This document shows positions 5,896 through 6,728 of a stretch of DNA of 6,728 nucleotides, piece by piece (positions within the stretch are counted from its first letter, which is position 1; each line of letters opens with the position of its first letter). The stretch lies in assembly GCA_025356765.1 (NCBI GenBank), contig JANXRO010000138.1, forward strand, positions 1 to 6,728. The letters run 5' to 3'. The notes under the pieces were generated by a model that had not been told where the DNA came from, did not search any database, and saw nothing but the letters and a program-made list of their open reading frames with translations. The translations under genes and the position numbers were made by a program. This DNA comes from Hyphomicrobiales bacterium (GTDB lineage: Bacteria > Pseudomonadota > Alphaproteobacteria > Rhizobiales > Aestuariivirgaceae).

Positions 5896-5915
5896 CTAGG
5901 AGTTTGTGCTGTAAT
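5887..5915 (+). promoter_or_regulatory. Promoter of the RpiR-type gene
   Basis: TTGGAA (5887-5892) and TGTAAT (5910-5915) are separated by 17 bases, a good sigma-70-type pair. Transcription would begin about at 5922, which is the ATG itself, implying a leaderless message. The -35 lies in the inverted repeat at 5875-5895, fitting repression by a bound dimer. Confidence 0.5.
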
Positions 5916-5921
5916 AGGCTG

Positions 5922-6728
5922 ATGAGCACAACTGATATTCCTCGCGACTTTCCGGCCTTGAAGGCCCTTATCGCATCGCGTGCCGCAGATTTGCCGAAGC
6001 GTTTAAGCCAGGTTGCCCAATATTCTTTGCATCACCCTGATGAGATGGCCTTTGGAACGGTTGCCTCCATTGCCGATGAAGCTTTGGTGCAGCCCTCAAC
6101 GCTGGTGCGCTTTGCGCAAGCCCTTGGGTTTCAGGGTTTTACCGAATTGCAGGAAGTGTTTCGCTCTCGCCTGCGCGAACGGGTACTCAGCTATGATGAG
6201 CGCCTGGCGCATTTGCGTTCGCAATCAGGCGAGGCGCATAAAGCCTCTGTCATCTTTGCAGGCTTTGCTGAATCGGCTGAAAAATCTTTAAGGGAATTGC
6301 GGGTCAGGCTTGATGGCGAGGTCCTTGAAAAAGCTGTTGAACTTTTGGCTAAAGCCGACACCATTTTTCTGGTGGGCCTTAGGCGTTCTTTCCCCATCTC
6401 GTCTTATATGTCTTATGCCTTTGGCAAGTTGGCGATTAAAAATCAGTTGATTGGGGCGACTGGTGGTCTTGCCGCAGAAGATGTTAGCTTTGCCACAAAG
6501 CAAGATGTGATGTTGGCCATCAGCTTCACGCCCTATGCGTCTGAAACTGTACAACTGGCGCAAAGTGCGGCAGCTCGGGGTGTTTCCGTTATATCGATTA
6601 CCGATTCTGCATTCTCGCCCATAGTGCCGCTGGCCAAGCTTTGGTTTGAGGTCACCGAGGCGCATTTTGAAGGGTTTCGTTCCATGTCGGCAACTTTGGC
6701 TTTGGCCATGACACTGACAGTGGCGGTG
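5922..6728 (+). CDS. RpiR/MurR family transcriptional regulator with SIS domain, 3' end outside window
   Basis: 269 residues are visible and the frame is open at the window edge. The N-terminal helix-turn-helix (about 46-83, 'TVASIADEALVQPSTLVRFA', then 'ALGFQGFTELQEVF') is the typical RpiR DNA-binding domain. A linker leads to a SIS sugar-phosphate-binding domain from about 135, with 'ADTIFLVGLRRSFPISSYMS' (145-164), 'AISFTPYASETVQLAQSAAA' (199-218) and 'GVSVISITDSAFSPIVPLA' (220-238). Such proteins sense phosphosugars and control carbohydrate genes, usually as repressors; the ligand here is unknown. The ATG at 5922 is chosen because a promoter would start transcription there. An in-frame ATG at 5892 lies in the -35/palindrome, and an aggag at 5898-5902 is too far (19 bases) to serve 5922. 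Targets may lie downstream of the window. Confidence 0.9.
   Translation, partial: MSTTDIPRDFPALKALIASRAADLPKRLSQVAQYSLHHPDEMAFGTVASIADEALVQPSTLVRFAQALGFQGFTELQEVFRSRLRERVLSYDERLAHLRSQSGEAHKASVIFAGFAESAEKSLRELRVRLDGEVLEKAVELLAKADTIFLVGLRRSFPISSYMSYAFGKLAIKNQLIGATGGLAAEDVSFATKQDVMLAISFTPYASETVQLAQSAAARGVSVISITDSAFSPIVPLAKLWFEVTEAHFEGFRSMSATLALAMTLTVAV

Noticed and set aside
6013..6291. Frame of 92 residues within the RpiR-type gene
   Set aside because: It overlaps a clear RpiR helix-turn-helix in another frame and shows no recognisable features.
1..6728. Mobile element, CRISPR array, tRNA or rRNA gene
   Set aside because: I saw no transposase or integrase, no spaced repeat array, no terminal repeats and no tRNA-like cloverleaf on either strand.

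Overview
This window looks like a core chromosomal segment of an alphaproteobacterium. It is probably from or near the Hyphomicrobiales (Rhizobiales), with mid-range GC judged by eye. The evidence is a DUF4175/TIGR02302 gene beside hpt, an MJ0042-type zinc-ribbon membrane protein, ftsE-ftsX and plsC. From general knowledge this grouping is typical of that class. Two regulatory motifs that are specific to alphaproteobacteria (CtrA-type and LexA-type boxes) support the assignment.

Layout. Positions 1-1275 (+) hold the 3' part of a DUF4175 gene, which runs in from outside the window. It converges on a two-gene minus-strand unit: the zinc-ribbon/DUF3426-like membrane protein (1827-2537), then hpt (1285-1830), with a 4-base ATGA overlap. 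A divergent intergenic region (2538-2641) separates this unit from ftsE (2642-3298), ftsX (3298-4194) and plsC (4191-4910). These three are packed end to end with overlapping stop and start codons. The intergenic region carries a full TTAA-N7-TTAA motif (2614-2628), the consensus of the cell-cycle regulator CtrA, immediately before ftsE.

From 4903 the content becomes more accessory. Two complete GTTC-N7-GTTC motifs (4903-4917 and 4927-4941), the alphaproteobacterial LexA (SOS) box, flank and overlap a TTGACT promoter. This promoter leads into an unrecognised 136-residue protein (4944-5354). A GyrI-like/Cass2-like effector-binding protein follows (5407-5874), then a perfect 8-bp inverted repeat (5875-5895). 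The repeat overlaps the -35 element of a promoter for an RpiR/MurR-type regulator with a SIS domain (5922 to the window edge).

How it fits together. FtsE and FtsX form the divisome ABC complex, PlsC makes phosphatidic acid for membranes, and Hpt salvages purines. The two strongest new points are the possible CtrA control of ftsEX (or of the divergent zinc-ribbon/hpt pair) and the tandem LexA-like boxes. The latter suggest that the unknown 136-residue protein, perhaps with the GyrI-like protein, belongs to a DNA-damage response. No mobile element, CRISPR array, tRNA or rRNA was seen.
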